Shown here piece after piece: positions 41,203-49,469 of a stretch of 64,000 nucleotides of DNA. Position 1 is the first letter of the stretch; the number at the start of each line of letters is the position of its first letter. Position numbers and translations under genes: made by a program. This stretch comes from Geomonas paludis (GTDB lineage: Bacteria > Desulfobacterota > Desulfuromonadia > Geobacterales > Geobacteraceae). The DNA is taken from the NCBI RefSeq assembly GCF_014193585.1, contig NZ_BLXY01000002.1, positions 124,001-188,000 of the forward strand, read 5' to 3'. A model generated the notes under the pieces. It worked only from the letters and a program-made list of their open reading frames with translations, ran no database searches and had not been told where the DNA came from.

Positions 41203-42753
41203 TTGAAACAGAACCGGCTGGCCGCCATAGACATCGGCACCAACTCGATCCGCAGCATCATCGTGGAGACGGCGGGAAACGGCAAGTACAAGATCCTCGA
41301 CGACGAGAAGGTGCTGGTGCGCCTGGGTGAAGGACTGCACCAGACCGGCCTCATCTCGCCTGCGGCGTGGCAGCGCGCCATCGAGGCGCTGTCGCGCCAG
41401 AAAAAGATCATCGACGGCTACCGGGTCACCTCAATCGAGGCGGTGGCGACCAGCGCGGTGCGCAAGGCCGGCAACGGCCGCGAGTTGATGGCCGCGGTGA
41501 GGGAGCAGACCGGGCTGGAAATCGAGGTTATCAGCGGCGAGGAGGAGGCGGAGCTGGCCGCCCTTTCGGCCCAGCACAACTTCGAGCTGGAAGGGGTGCG
41601 GCACCTGATCTTCGACATAGGAGGCGGCAGCCTGGAACTCATCTCCGCCTTGGGGGCGCACACCGAGGAGATGCTGTCGCTGGAACTGGGCGCCGTCTTT
41701 CTCACCGAGAGCTTTCTGAAGAGCGATCCGGTGCAGCAGGCCGAGCACCAGAAGCTGCGCAAGCATGTCCGCAAGAGCCTGAAGACCGCCTACACCGGGG
41801 AGCGCACCGGCATGCAGTGCCTGGTCGGCTCGGGGGGCACCGTCACCTCCATCGCCGCCATGGTCGCCGCCGCCAGGGGCGAGAAGTTCGATTCCCTGCA
41901 CGGCTACGAGTTGCTCCGCTCGGAGCTGGTGCACCTGCTGGCCATGCTGGTGAGAAAGAGCGACAAGGAGCGCCGCGCCGTGCCGGGCCTGAACCCGGAC
42001 CGCTCCGACATCATCGTCGCCGGCGTCACCGCCGTGGACGAGCTGATGGATTTCTTCCAGGTGAACCACCTGAAGGTGAACGAGCGCGGCATCCGCGAGG
42101 GGCTCATCCTGCGCGGCCTGCGCCGGCGCAACCTGCTGCCGGAGAAGAAACAGCGCTCCTGGCGCGACAGTTCCCTGGAGTTCGCCCGCTCCTGCCACTG
42201 CGACGAAGGGCACGCCCAGCAGGTAGCAAAGCTGTCACGGCAGATCTTCCTGGCGCTCGCCAAGCGTTACGGCTGGGGGGAGAAGGAACTGAGGCTGTTG
42301 GAAGCAGCCGCCATCATGCATGACGTCGGCTACTTCATCAGTTATTCCAGCCACCACAAGCATTCCTACCACCTGATCCGTCACGCCGACCTGTTCGGCT
42401 TCACCCCGCGCGAGCGCGAGCTGATGGCCAACATCGCCCGCTACCACCGCAAGTCCATGCCCAAGAAAAAGCACGACGAGTACACCCGGCTGTCCGCTGC
42501 GGACCAGCTCCTGGTCTCCCGGCTGGGTGGCATCCTCAGGTTGTGCGACGGCCTGGACCGGCGCCGCAACGCGGTGGTGCAGCAGCTCGACTGCGTGCTC
42601 GACAAGGACCTCCTGCGGCTTACCCTGGGGGGGGCCGAGGACATGTCGGTGGAACTCTACGGCGCCAAGGCCAAAAGCGATCTGCTCCAGGAATCCTGCC
42701 GCCTCAAGCTCGAGCTCCAGTCCCTTCCCCAGCAGCCTGCGCCCCCCCTGTAG
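41203..42753 (+). CDS. ppx: Exopolyphosphatase / pppGpp phosphatase with HD-type C-terminal domain
   Basis: 516 residues beginning at TTG 41203, AAGGAG six bases upstream. ASKHA-fold Ppx/GppA domain about 1-305: LAAIDIGTNSIRSIIVE (phosphate loop), ISGEEEAELA (catalytic Glu), HLIFDIGGGSLELI and GSGGTVTSIAAM. HD-like domain about 320-500 with DEGHAQQVAKLSRQIF and IMHDVGYFISYSSHHKHS. Degrades long-chain polyphosphate and/or converts pppGpp. The TAG stop at 42751-42753 is the first part of a dispersed palindrome. Confidence 0.93.
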   Translation: MKQNRLAAIDIGTNSIRSIIVETAGNGKYKILDDEKVLVRLGEGLHQTGLISPAAWQRAIEALSRQKKIIDGYRVTSIEAVATSAVRKAGNGRELMAAVREQTGLEIEVISGEEEAELAALSAQHNFELEGVRHLIFDIGGGSLELISALGAHTEEMLSLELGAVFLTESFLKSDPVQQAEHQKLRKHVRKSLKTAYTGERTGMQCLVGSGGTVTSIAAMVAAARGEKFDSLHGYELLRSELVHLLAMLVRKSDKERRAVPGLNPDRSDIIVAGVTAVDELMDFFQVNHLKVNERGIREGLILRGLRRRNLLPEKKQRSWRDSSLEFARSCHCDEGHAQQVAKLSRQIFLALAKRYGWGEKELRLLEAAAIMHDVGYFISYSSHHKHSYHLIRHADLFGFTPRERELMANIARYHRKSMPKKKHDEYTRLSAADQLLVSRLGGILRLCDGLDRRRNAVVQQLDCVLDKDLLRLTLGGAEDMSVELYGAKAKSDLLQESCRLKLELQSLPQQPAPPL

Positions 42754-42922
42754 GGGCGAATAATCATTCGCCCGCCTCTCTCGCCCCTGCTAATACCTCT
42801 ATCCACCGTGTAGGGGCCAATAGAAAGCGCACCTCCCCCTGGAGGGGGGAGGCTGGCAGGGGGGAAGCCGGATCGAGCCGCTACGCTTCCCCCTCCCTGT
42901 CCCTCCCCCTCCGGGGGCGGGA
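42751..42922. repeat. Palindrome copy 2 (GGGCGAAT-AATC-ATTCGCCC) and GC-rich repeat debris
   Basis: 42751-42773 repeats the 36630-36653 palindrome. A partial TGTAGGGGCCAATA copy is near 42808, and a CCTCCCCCTGG...CCTCCGGGGGCGG inverted repeat fills 42830-42922. No gene seen in this 300-base gap. Confidence 0.7.
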
Positions 42923-42969
42923 ACGCTTCGGAAACTTTCTCAGAAGCGACAATTTTCTGCAAGAACAAG

Positions 42970-43004
42970 CAAAAAGGCCGGGATCGATGTTCCCGGCCTT
43001 TTCA
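42970..43004. terminator. Bidirectional terminator
   Basis: AAAAGGCCGGGA/TCCCGGCCTTTT 12-bp arms, T tracts on both sides. It ends the small membrane-protein gene (minus) and probably the ppx transcript. Confidence 0.8.
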
Positions 43005-43053
43005 CGTCTACCCGTGCTGTTAGCACCGGCCGTCCAATGTCATACGCAACAAC

Positions 43054-43236
43054 CTACAGAAGGAAAAACGAGATGATGATTATCAGGAGACCGCCCGTTA
43101 TCCTGACCGGCACCGATGACAGGAGGTGGCGTGCACGCCTGAACCACACCGGCAGCACATCCAGAAGCAGATGGCAAAGAAGCAAGATAAGAACAATGTA
43201 GATGATGCATTCGTGGCCGTAGCTTAAATATTCCAT
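43054..43236 (-). CDS. Small membrane protein, unknown
   Basis: 60 residues from ATG 43236, with GGAGGAGG ten bases before. Two hydrophobic segments (IIYIVLILLLCHLLLDVLPV and the C-terminal ITGGLLIIIISFFLL) with a basic loop RRARHLL between them. The last residues are membrane-embedded. No family recognised. Terminator lies 50 bases downstream. Confidence 0.65.
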   Translation of the reverse strand: MEYLSYGHECIIYIVLILLLCHLLLDVLPVWFRRARHLLSSVPVRITGGLLIIIISFFLL

Positions 43237-43513
43237 ACTGGCCACCTCCTCCATCGGCGGAAATTCTGTGCTCTGCAACACATCCAGAAAGGAACCGCCA
43301 CCGACTTATCCGGATAGTAGCATAGACAGTGCCATGAGCCTCTTTAACAGACGCGGACGGTTGTTGCCGGAACAAACAAAGGATCCGCCCGTTTAAAAGA
43401 CAGCCCCCCGACGCTACCGGAGCAGGCGCCGCAGGCTGTTAAACTTATCGACACTTCTCTAGAAAACCTCTGTCGATTTCCTTTACAGCTTTACACTTTT
43501 GCCCGCTGCCAGG
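43237..43513. other. Intergenic, no gene seen
   Basis: An AACAGCC...GGCTGTT inverted repeat near 43400-43440 is the only structure noted. Confidence 0.4.
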
Positions 43514-43547
43514 AAAAAAAGCGGCGGCGGGATGGTCCCGCCGCCGC
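43514..43547 (-). terminator. Terminator of the PKD-repeat gene
   Basis: Perfect 12-bp GC arms (GCGGCGGCGGGA and complement) with TGG loop, followed on the minus strand by TTTTTTT. Confidence 0.92.
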
Positions 43548-43590
43548 GAATGCAGCTTCAGCCTGGTGAGGCAAATGCAACTTCAGCTGG

Positions 43591-45729
43591 TCAGGGCTGA
43601 ACAGAGTTGTAATTCTGCCCGTCGTCCACTATGGAGTCGCCGGGGTTCTTGCTGTGGGGCACGCCGACCTGCACCGCACCGTCACAGACGCCGCCTTGAC
43701 CGTCATCCGCGCTGAAGTTGATCCGGTAGACACGGCCGTTGCCGGTCCCGGAACGCTCGGCACGCAACAGTGCCTTGCCCCCCTGGATGATCGCATCGGG
43801 GCTGGTATCCCCGTCGCCAAGACCGTCAATGGGTTCATCCTGGGTGATGCCGGTGATGGTAAGGGTCACCTTGTCGTTGTCAGGGTCGCTTACACCGGTG
43901 AGGGTAACCGGGACCAGCTTGTGGTTGGGCGGCCAGAGCGCGCCCGGCACGACCTGGGCGTGATCACAGGAGGGAGGATCGTTTACATTCAGTACCTGTA
44001 CCACCACCTCATCCGCCACTTCGCTGTCGACGAGAGCGTCATTCACGACCAGCTTAAAGGTCAAGGTCTCGCCCCCCAAGCCCACGAGAGGCGCGGTGAA
44101 GGTGGGATTCGGGCTGTGGGCGTCGGACAGGGCGACGGCGGGACCACCGACCTGGGCCCAGGTATAGCTCAGAGCATCGAGGTCGGGATCGCTGCTTGCG
44201 GTCCCGTCGAGGGCGACGATGCTTCCCTCATTCCGGGTCAGGTCCGCTCCCGCGTTCGCGACCGGCGCGTGGTTCACGTTTTCCACGACAACGTCCACCG
44301 TGTCGGTCGCGGTATCAATCCCGTCGCTTACGGTGAGCAGGAAGGTAAGCCTGGCGCCATCCACACCCACGGCAGGTGCCAAGAAGGTCGGGGCCGCCAC
44401 GGTACTGTCCAGCAGCGGCACCGTAGGACCCGCAACCTGCTGCCAGGCGTAGAACAGATTTTCACCGTCGAGATCCCAGCTGTCCGAACCATCCAGCTGC
44501 ACCTGGGACTTCTCGGCGACGGTCTGGTCGTCACCCGCGAGGGCCTGGGGCGGGTGGTTCACGTTCTTGACCGTGACGTTTACCGTATCGGGAGCGCTCG
44601 GAAAGTGGGTATCGTTGACGATCAGCTGGAAAGACAGGGTGCTCCCCCCGGCCGAAACCAGCGGGGCGACGAAGGTAGGATGAACCGGATCAGCCGTGTT
44701 CAAGGCCACCTTAGGACCAGCGATCTGGGACCACCCGTAGGACAGAGGGGCTCCGCTGATAGAGCGGCTGGCCGATCCATCCAGAACCACAACCGTACCT
44801 TCATTGAGGGAATTGTCGGCGCCCGCGTTGGCGATGGGCGGCGCTCCCTTGGCAATGCTGAAGAAGGTGCCGTTTGCGCCGGCGGGGGCGTAGAGGCCAC
44901 CTCTACCACCGGCGACGGAAACAGTTCCGTAGTTCTGCAGGGTCCCGTAGAAGATCTTGATCCGGCCGCCGCCACCTCCGCCGCCGCCGTCATCCTGTCC
45001 GCACATGCCGGGGGTGCCGCAGCCTAAGGTCCCGCCCCCACCGCCGTTGGCTTTCAGAGTCCCGGTGTTGACGATGGTGCCGCCGTAGAGGAGGATGCCG
45101 CCCCCCGCGCCTCCGCCGGTGGAATCGTTGTAGTAAATCTTGCCGTCTTCGCCGCCGGCGCTGATGATCCCGGCGTTGCTGATGGATTCCGCCTCGATCC
45201 AGAGAGCGCCGCCACCGTTGCCGCCGAAGCCGCCGTTGTTGAGGTAGTCCCAAGGCGCGGCAGCACCGGCAGCCGACCCCATTTCGATGCTGAGCGTGTC
45301 CGCTGCCCCGTACGGGGTGCCGCCGAGGCCATCGATCGTCCAGCCAGCGTCGGTGACGCCGTTGCCTCCTTTGCCACCATAGGCGCCGCCGCCACCGCCA
45401 TCGCTGTTACCGACGCGGCCGAATCCGGGTCCTTCACCGTTGCTGTTGAACACACCGCGATACCCCCTGCCATCGGCTATGATTGCCGATGTGGAGTCCA
45501 CGATGACGCTCTTTGCCGTGAGTTTCAGGTAGCCGCCTGTCGAACCATTGTAAGGCTCAACGTACAACCTGCCGCCATTGACAATGGTCACATTGTCAAA
45601 ACTCTGCTCACCTGACAATGTCTGTACCCCGCCACTGACCATCAAATCGGCAGCCGTGGCAGGAGAGACGCAGGAGATTGACAGAAGAAGCGATACTGCG
45701 GGAAAAGCCGTCAATCTGTTTCTAGACAT
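43591..45729 (-). CDS. Secreted Gly-rich protein with PKD/REJ-type repeats
   Basis: 712 residues. Signal peptide about 1-27 (VSPATA cleavage). Residues about 30-300 form a Gly-rich beta-helix-like region (DGGGGGAYGGKGGNG, GGGGGGGRIKIFYGTLQNYG), seen in outer-surface proteins. Then three PKD/cadherin-like repeats of about 95 residues, each opening ANAGADxxxxEGxxVxLDGSAS with (Y/F)xWxQVxGPxVxL in the middle. A last domain (PSCDHAQVVPGALWPPNHKL) is like those ending sugar-binding or protease exoproteins. Probably surface-exposed or adhesive. Strong promoter 116 bases upstream. Confidence 0.88.
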   Translation of the reverse strand: MSRNRLTAFPAVSLLLSISCVSPATAADLMVSGGVQTLSGEQSFDNVTIVNGGRLYVEPYNGSTGGYLKLTAKSVIVDSTSAIIADGRGYRGVFNSNGEGPGFGRVGNSDGGGGGAYGGKGGNGVTDAGWTIDGLGGTPYGAADTLSIEMGSAAGAAAPWDYLNNGGFGGNGGGALWIEAESISNAGIISAGGEDGKIYYNDSTGGGAGGGILLYGGTIVNTGTLKANGGGGGTLGCGTPGMCGQDDGGGGGGGGRIKIFYGTLQNYGTVSVAGGRGGLYAPAGANGTFFSIAKGAPPIANAGADNSLNEGTVVVLDGSASRSISGAPLSYGWSQIAGPKVALNTADPVHPTFVAPLVSAGGSTLSFQLIVNDTHFPSAPDTVNVTVKNVNHPPQALAGDDQTVAEKSQVQLDGSDSWDLDGENLFYAWQQVAGPTVPLLDSTVAAPTFLAPAVGVDGARLTFLLTVSDGIDTATDTVDVVVENVNHAPVANAGADLTRNEGSIVALDGTASSDPDLDALSYTWAQVGGPAVALSDAHSPNPTFTAPLVGLGGETLTFKLVVNDALVDSEVADEVVVQVLNVNDPPSCDHAQVVPGALWPPNHKLVPVTLTGVSDPDNDKVTLTITGITQDEPIDGLGDGDTSPDAIIQGGKALLRAERSGTGNGRVYRINFSADDGQGGVCDGAVQVGVPHSKNPGDSIVDDGQNYNSVQP

Positions 45730-45851
45730 CTTGAACCCCCCTTGAAATGGTTATCCATGACACAGAAGAAGGCAGGGGCCGATTGGGGCAAGCGTTGGCA
45801 AGCGCTTTCAGCAACGGCATCGTGCCGCCCAGCGGCGTCAAGGTGGCCGCG

Positions 45852-45880
45852 AATATATGTGCCATAATTTAATTTGTCAA
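45852..45880 (-). promoter_or_regulatory. Promoter of the PKD-repeat gene
   Basis: Minus strand TTGACA (45875-45880), 17 bases, TATATT (45852-45857), preceded by a strongly AT-rich UP-like tract. Confidence 0.78.
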
Positions 45881-45900
45881 ATTCAATTTATTTTTTTTAA

Positions 45901-46045
45901 CTTACGAAAAAGCATATCGAGGCGATCAATACGGCTGAGGAGATCATTGAGGAGGCGAAGAGGAAGCAGCAGGACCTGGGAACGGCATCGAGAATATGGC
46001 GCTGCAGGGGAAGCGAAGCGGTGGTGGGGATGGCGTGGGAACGTG
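45901..46045 (+). pseudogene. Short coding-like fragment
   Basis: Directly after an in-frame TAA the plus strand reads LTKKHIEAINTAEEIIEEAK then RKQQDLGTAS, a typical amphipathic helix, before becoming non-coding in character. No start codon or ribosome site, so it may be a remnant of a lost gene in the 380-base gap between the PKD gene and cheW. No family named. Confidence 0.25.
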
Positions 46046-46087
46046 AAAAGGGGAGGAAGGCTCCGCCCCCCTCCCCTCTTATTTTTA
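46046..46087. terminator. Terminator beside cheW
   Basis: AGGGGAGG...CCTCCCCT hairpin with TTATTTTT to the right and, on the minus strand, CTTTTC after the stem. 22 bases from the cheW stop. Confidence 0.6.
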
Positions 46088-46109
46088 CAGTCACTTCTGT
46101 TTCACATAC

Positions 46110-46607
46110 CTACCCGAAACTGGCGAAGGCATCCTGCTCGGCGCTGGTGAACATGCGGTCGAGCTGGAGCATGAGCAGCAACTGCTCGCCGTGCTTGATG
46201 ACACCGCAGATGAAGTCCTGGTCGACGCCGCCCGCGGCGATGCTGGGCGGGGGCTGAATCTCGCCGCTCGATATCCTGATCACCTCCGAGACACCGTCGA
46301 CGATGAAGCCCATGAGCTTGCCGTCGATGTCCATCACCATGATCCGGGTGTGCTGGTCGTCGTCGGTGCTGCACATGCTGAACCTGTTTCTCAGCGAGAT
46401 GATCGGTATCACCTTGCCGCGCAGGTTGATGATCCCCTCCACGCTGGGCGGGGTGTTGGGTATGTGGGTGATGGGAGTCATCCTGATGATCTCGCGCACC
46501 TTCAGCACCTCGACGGCATACTCTTCTGCGCCCAGGTTGAAGCTCACCAGTTGGATCAGTTCGCTGCTCGACTCACCTTTTTTGATCGGCAAATTCGCGG
46601 TAGACAT
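46110..46607 (-). CDS. cheW: Chemotaxis coupling protein CheW
   Basis: 165-residue cytoplasmic scaffold that joins chemoreceptors to CheA. LIQLVSFNLGAEEYAVEVLKVREI is the first CheW strand set; TPPSVEGIINLRGKVIPIISLRNRF carries the NLRGxVxPxxxL motif, and MGFIVDGVSEVIRI the next conserved block. ATG 46607 after CGGAGG. It is alone, with no CheA or receptor in the window, so it may serve a pathway encoded elsewhere. Confidence 0.94.
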   Translation of the reverse strand: MSTANLPIKKGESSSELIQLVSFNLGAEEYAVEVLKVREIIRMTPITHIPNTPPSVEGIINLRGKVIPIISLRNRFSMCSTDDDQHTRIMVMDIDGKLMGFIVDGVSEVIRISSGEIQPPPSIAAGGVDQDFICGVIKHGEQLLLMLQLDRMFTSAEQDAFASFG

Positions 46608-46760
46608 TTATTCCTCCGAGGTTTTTTGGATCTATCTCGCCACCGGATTGTGACACGCGACTGCACAGTTTCTGCTGTCAGGTCGTCAATCTCGACACTT
46701 TGTGTGACGTATCGGCACCCGCAAAGGAATCTTGAGGAGAAGTTGGCGCCGCGGCGGGCG

Positions 46761-49265
46761 TCACCCCTTCGCCTCCGGGTCCACCGGGCGGAGGTGCCAT
46801 ATCCCCTCGTTGTATTCGGAGATGGTGCGGTCGGTGGAGAACTTGCCGCTCCTGGCGCTGTTGACGATGCTCATCCGCACCCACGCCTCACGGTCCTGGT
46901 AGGCCTCGGCGGCCTGCCGCTGGGCCCTGACGAAGCTGCGGAAATCGGCGGCGACCATCCAGGGGTCGTGCGGGCTCATGATCGCTTTCACGATGGGATC
47001 GAAGATCCCCTTCTCGAACATGTTGAAGTGCCCGCTGGTCAGCAGCTGCATGACCCGCTCCAGGTCCGGATCGGCGGCCACGATGCCGGCGGGGTTGTAG
47101 TTGCGCCGCTCCCGTTCCACCTCTTCGGCGGTGAGGCCGAAGACGAAGAAGTTCTCGTCCCCCACTTCCTCCCGGATCTCGATGTTGGCGCCGTCCAGGG
47201 TGCCGATGGTGATGGCGCCGTTCATCATGAACTTCATGTTGCCGGTGCCGGAGGCCTCCTTGCCGGCGGTGGAGATCTGTTCGGAGAGGTCGGTGCCGGG
47301 GCAGATCACCTCCATGGCGGTGACGCGGTAGTTGGGCAGGAACGCCACCTTGAGCCGGTCCCCCACCACCGGGTCCTCGTTGACCACGCGGGCCACGTTG
47401 TTGATCAGCTTGATGATCAGCTTGGCCATGTAGTAGCCGGGCGCCGCCTTGCCGCCGATCAGCACGCAGCGGTCGGTCCAGCCGTCGGTGTCTCCGCGCT
47501 TGATCCGGTCGTAGAGGTGGATCACGTGCAGCACGTTCAGCAGTTGGCGCTTGTACTCGTGGATCCTTTTCACCTGGACGTCGAAGAGGCTGTCCGGGTT
47601 GAAGGTGACGCCGCACTGCTCCTGCACCAGGGCTGCCAGCCGCTCCTTATTGGCCCTCTTCACGTCGTGCCACTCCCTGCGGAACTCGGGGTCGTCGGCA
47701 AAACGGACCGCCTCGGAGATCTTGGAGAGGTCGGCCACGAAGCCGTCACCGATCCTGGCGGTGAGCAGCCGAGTGAGCCCGGGGTTGCAGCGGGCCAGCC
47801 ACCGGCGCGGCGTGACGCCGTTGGTCTTGTTGTTGAACTTCTCCGGCCACAGTTCGTAGAAGTCGCGGAACAGCCCCTGCACCAGCAGTTCGGAGTGCAG
47901 GGCGGCCACGCCGTTCACCGAGAAGCTGCCGACGATGGCGAGGTAGGCCATGCGCACCTGCTGCACCTCCCCTTCCTCGATGATGGACATGTTGCGCAGG
48001 CGCTCGCTGTCGCCGGGCCAGCGGCTGGCAACCTCGCCCAGGAAACGGGCATTGATCTCCAGGATGATCTCCAAAAGGCGCGGCATAAGCTGCCTGAACA
48101 GCGGCACGGACCACTTCTCCAGGGCCTCGGGGAGCAGGGTGTGGTTGGTGTAGGCCATGGTCCGGGTGGTGATCTGCCACGCCTCGTCCCAGGTGAGCCC
48201 CTGCTCGTCCATGAGCAGGCGCATCAGCTCCGGGACCGCGCAGCTCGGGTGGGTGTCGTTCAGCTGGAAGCAGTTGCGCTCGGCGAAGTGTGCGAAGGTC
48301 TTGCCCTGGCGCGAGATCCAGCGCTGCAGGACGTCCTGCAGGCTCGCCGAGGCCAGGAAGTACTGCTGCCTGAGCCTGAGCGCCTTGCCGTTTTCGCTGG
48401 CGTCGTTGGGGTAGAGCACCATGGTGATGTTTTCCGCCTCGTTCTTCATGGCGACCGACTCGGTGTAGCTCCCGGCGTTGAACTCCTCCAGGTCGAACAC
48501 GTCCGTGGCGGCGGCCTTCCACAGCCTCAGCGTGTTGACGGTCCCGTTGCGGTAGCCGGGGATGGGGAGGTCGTAGGGAACGGCGAACACGTCATGGGTG
48601 TCGAGCCAGCAGAAGCTCACGGTGCCGTCGTCGTTGCGCCTGGTTTCGCAGCGCCCGCCGAAGCGGACCCTTTGGGTGTACTCGGGGCGCTCCATCTCCC
48701 AGGGGTTGCCGTCGCGCAGCCAGTGGTCGGGTTCCTCGACCTGGCGCCCGTCCTCGATGCGCTGGCGGAACATGCCGTACTCGTAGCGGATGCCGTACCC
48801 CATGACCGGCAGTTGCAGGGTGGCGCAGCTGTCCAGGAAACAGGCCGCCAGGCGGCCCAGACCGCCATTGCCAAGGCCTGCATCGATCTCCTGGTCGGCC
48901 AGGTCCTCCAGGTGCAGCCCGAGCTGCTGCATGGCCTCCGCCGCCGGCTCGTCGAGCCCGAGGTTGAGGACGGCGTTGCCCAGGGCACGCCCCATCAGGA
49001 ATTCCAGGGAAAGGTAGTAGCCGGTCTTGGTGTTGGCGTTGATGTAGGCGTAGCGGGTGTTGTTCCAGCGCTCGATCAGGCGCTCGCGGATCGTATAGGC
49101 GATGGCCTGGTAGTGGTAGCGGATGTTGCGGCAGAACCTGTCGCGCCCCAGGTGGTGAAAGTAGTGGTGTGCGAAATCCTTGACCAGGCCTTCGGCGTCC
49201 ATGGGGAGCGCCTCCAGCTCGCAAATGTTCTGGGGGCAAAGGATATTCTTTTCCTTGTCGTGCAT
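46761..49265 (-). CDS. glgP: Glycogen/starch phosphorylase
   Basis: 834 residues, the normal length for GT35 alpha-glucan phosphorylase, which releases glucose-1-phosphate from storage glucan. AIAYTIRERLIERWNNT and YLSLEFLMGRALGNAVLNLG at the N-terminus, ADQEIDAGLGNGGLGRLAAC, the catalytic region RNGTVNTLRLW, and the PLP-lysine motif EASGTGNMKFMMNGA (PLP Lys about 665). C-terminus NSARSGKFSTDRTISEYNEG is conserved. ATG 49265 follows AAAGGAG; upstream in-frame codons run into repeat DNA. Cytoplasmic carbon-storage enzyme, not obviously linked to its neighbours. Confidence 0.96.
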   Translation of the reverse strand: MHDKEKNILCPQNICELEALPMDAEGLVKDFAHHYFHHLGRDRFCRNIRYHYQAIAYTIRERLIERWNNTRYAYINANTKTGYYLSLEFLMGRALGNAVLNLGLDEPAAEAMQQLGLHLEDLADQEIDAGLGNGGLGRLAACFLDSCATLQLPVMGYGIRYEYGMFRQRIEDGRQVEEPDHWLRDGNPWEMERPEYTQRVRFGGRCETRRNDDGTVSFCWLDTHDVFAVPYDLPIPGYRNGTVNTLRLWKAAATDVFDLEEFNAGSYTESVAMKNEAENITMVLYPNDASENGKALRLRQQYFLASASLQDVLQRWISRQGKTFAHFAERNCFQLNDTHPSCAVPELMRLLMDEQGLTWDEAWQITTRTMAYTNHTLLPEALEKWSVPLFRQLMPRLLEIILEINARFLGEVASRWPGDSERLRNMSIIEEGEVQQVRMAYLAIVGSFSVNGVAALHSELLVQGLFRDFYELWPEKFNNKTNGVTPRRWLARCNPGLTRLLTARIGDGFVADLSKISEAVRFADDPEFRREWHDVKRANKERLAALVQEQCGVTFNPDSLFDVQVKRIHEYKRQLLNVLHVIHLYDRIKRGDTDGWTDRCVLIGGKAAPGYYMAKLIIKLINNVARVVNEDPVVGDRLKVAFLPNYRVTAMEVICPGTDLSEQISTAGKEASGTGNMKFMMNGAITIGTLDGANIEIREEVGDENFFVFGLTAEEVERERRNYNPAGIVAADPDLERVMQLLTSGHFNMFEKGIFDPIVKAIMSPHDPWMVAADFRSFVRAQRQAAEAYQDREAWVRMSIVNSARSGKFSTDRTISEYNEGIWHLRPVDPEAKG

Positions 49266-49349
49266 AAGCGAGAACTCCTTTCGCGGAGGGTTGGGTTGAC
49301 GGCGATACATTGTACCTATTTCGGCAGAAAAACGTTTAGCTGAAGGCGA

Positions 49350-49460
49350 TTCCCTCACCCCGGCCCTCTCCCAAGGGGAGAGGGGCATGGACAGAACAGC
49401 GTGACCGGATGTTGTACCCTCGCCCTCCGGGAGAGGGTGGCCGCAGGCCGGGTGAGGGAA
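49350..49460. repeat. 111-bp element with 11-bp terminal inverted repeats
   Basis: Ends TTCCCTCACCC (49350-49360) and GGGTGAGGGAA (49450-49460) are exact complements. Inside are CCCTCTCCC...GGGAGAGGG stems like those at 15144-15255, but arranged the other way round. Confidence 0.85.
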
Positions 49461-49469
49461 GACGCGGCC

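Noticed and set aside
46191-49343. 1050-codon plus-strand frame opposite cheW and glgP
   Set aside because: Same artefact; glgP and cheW are intact on the minus strand.
49266-49388. Upstream extension of glycogen phosphorylase
   Set aside because: It runs through repeat DNA; AAAGGAG marks the ATG at 49265.
15144-49460. CRISPR array or integron attachment-site array from the GAGAGGG repeats
   Set aside because: Copies are scattered singly across tens of kilobases with no regular spacers and no cas or integrase genes.
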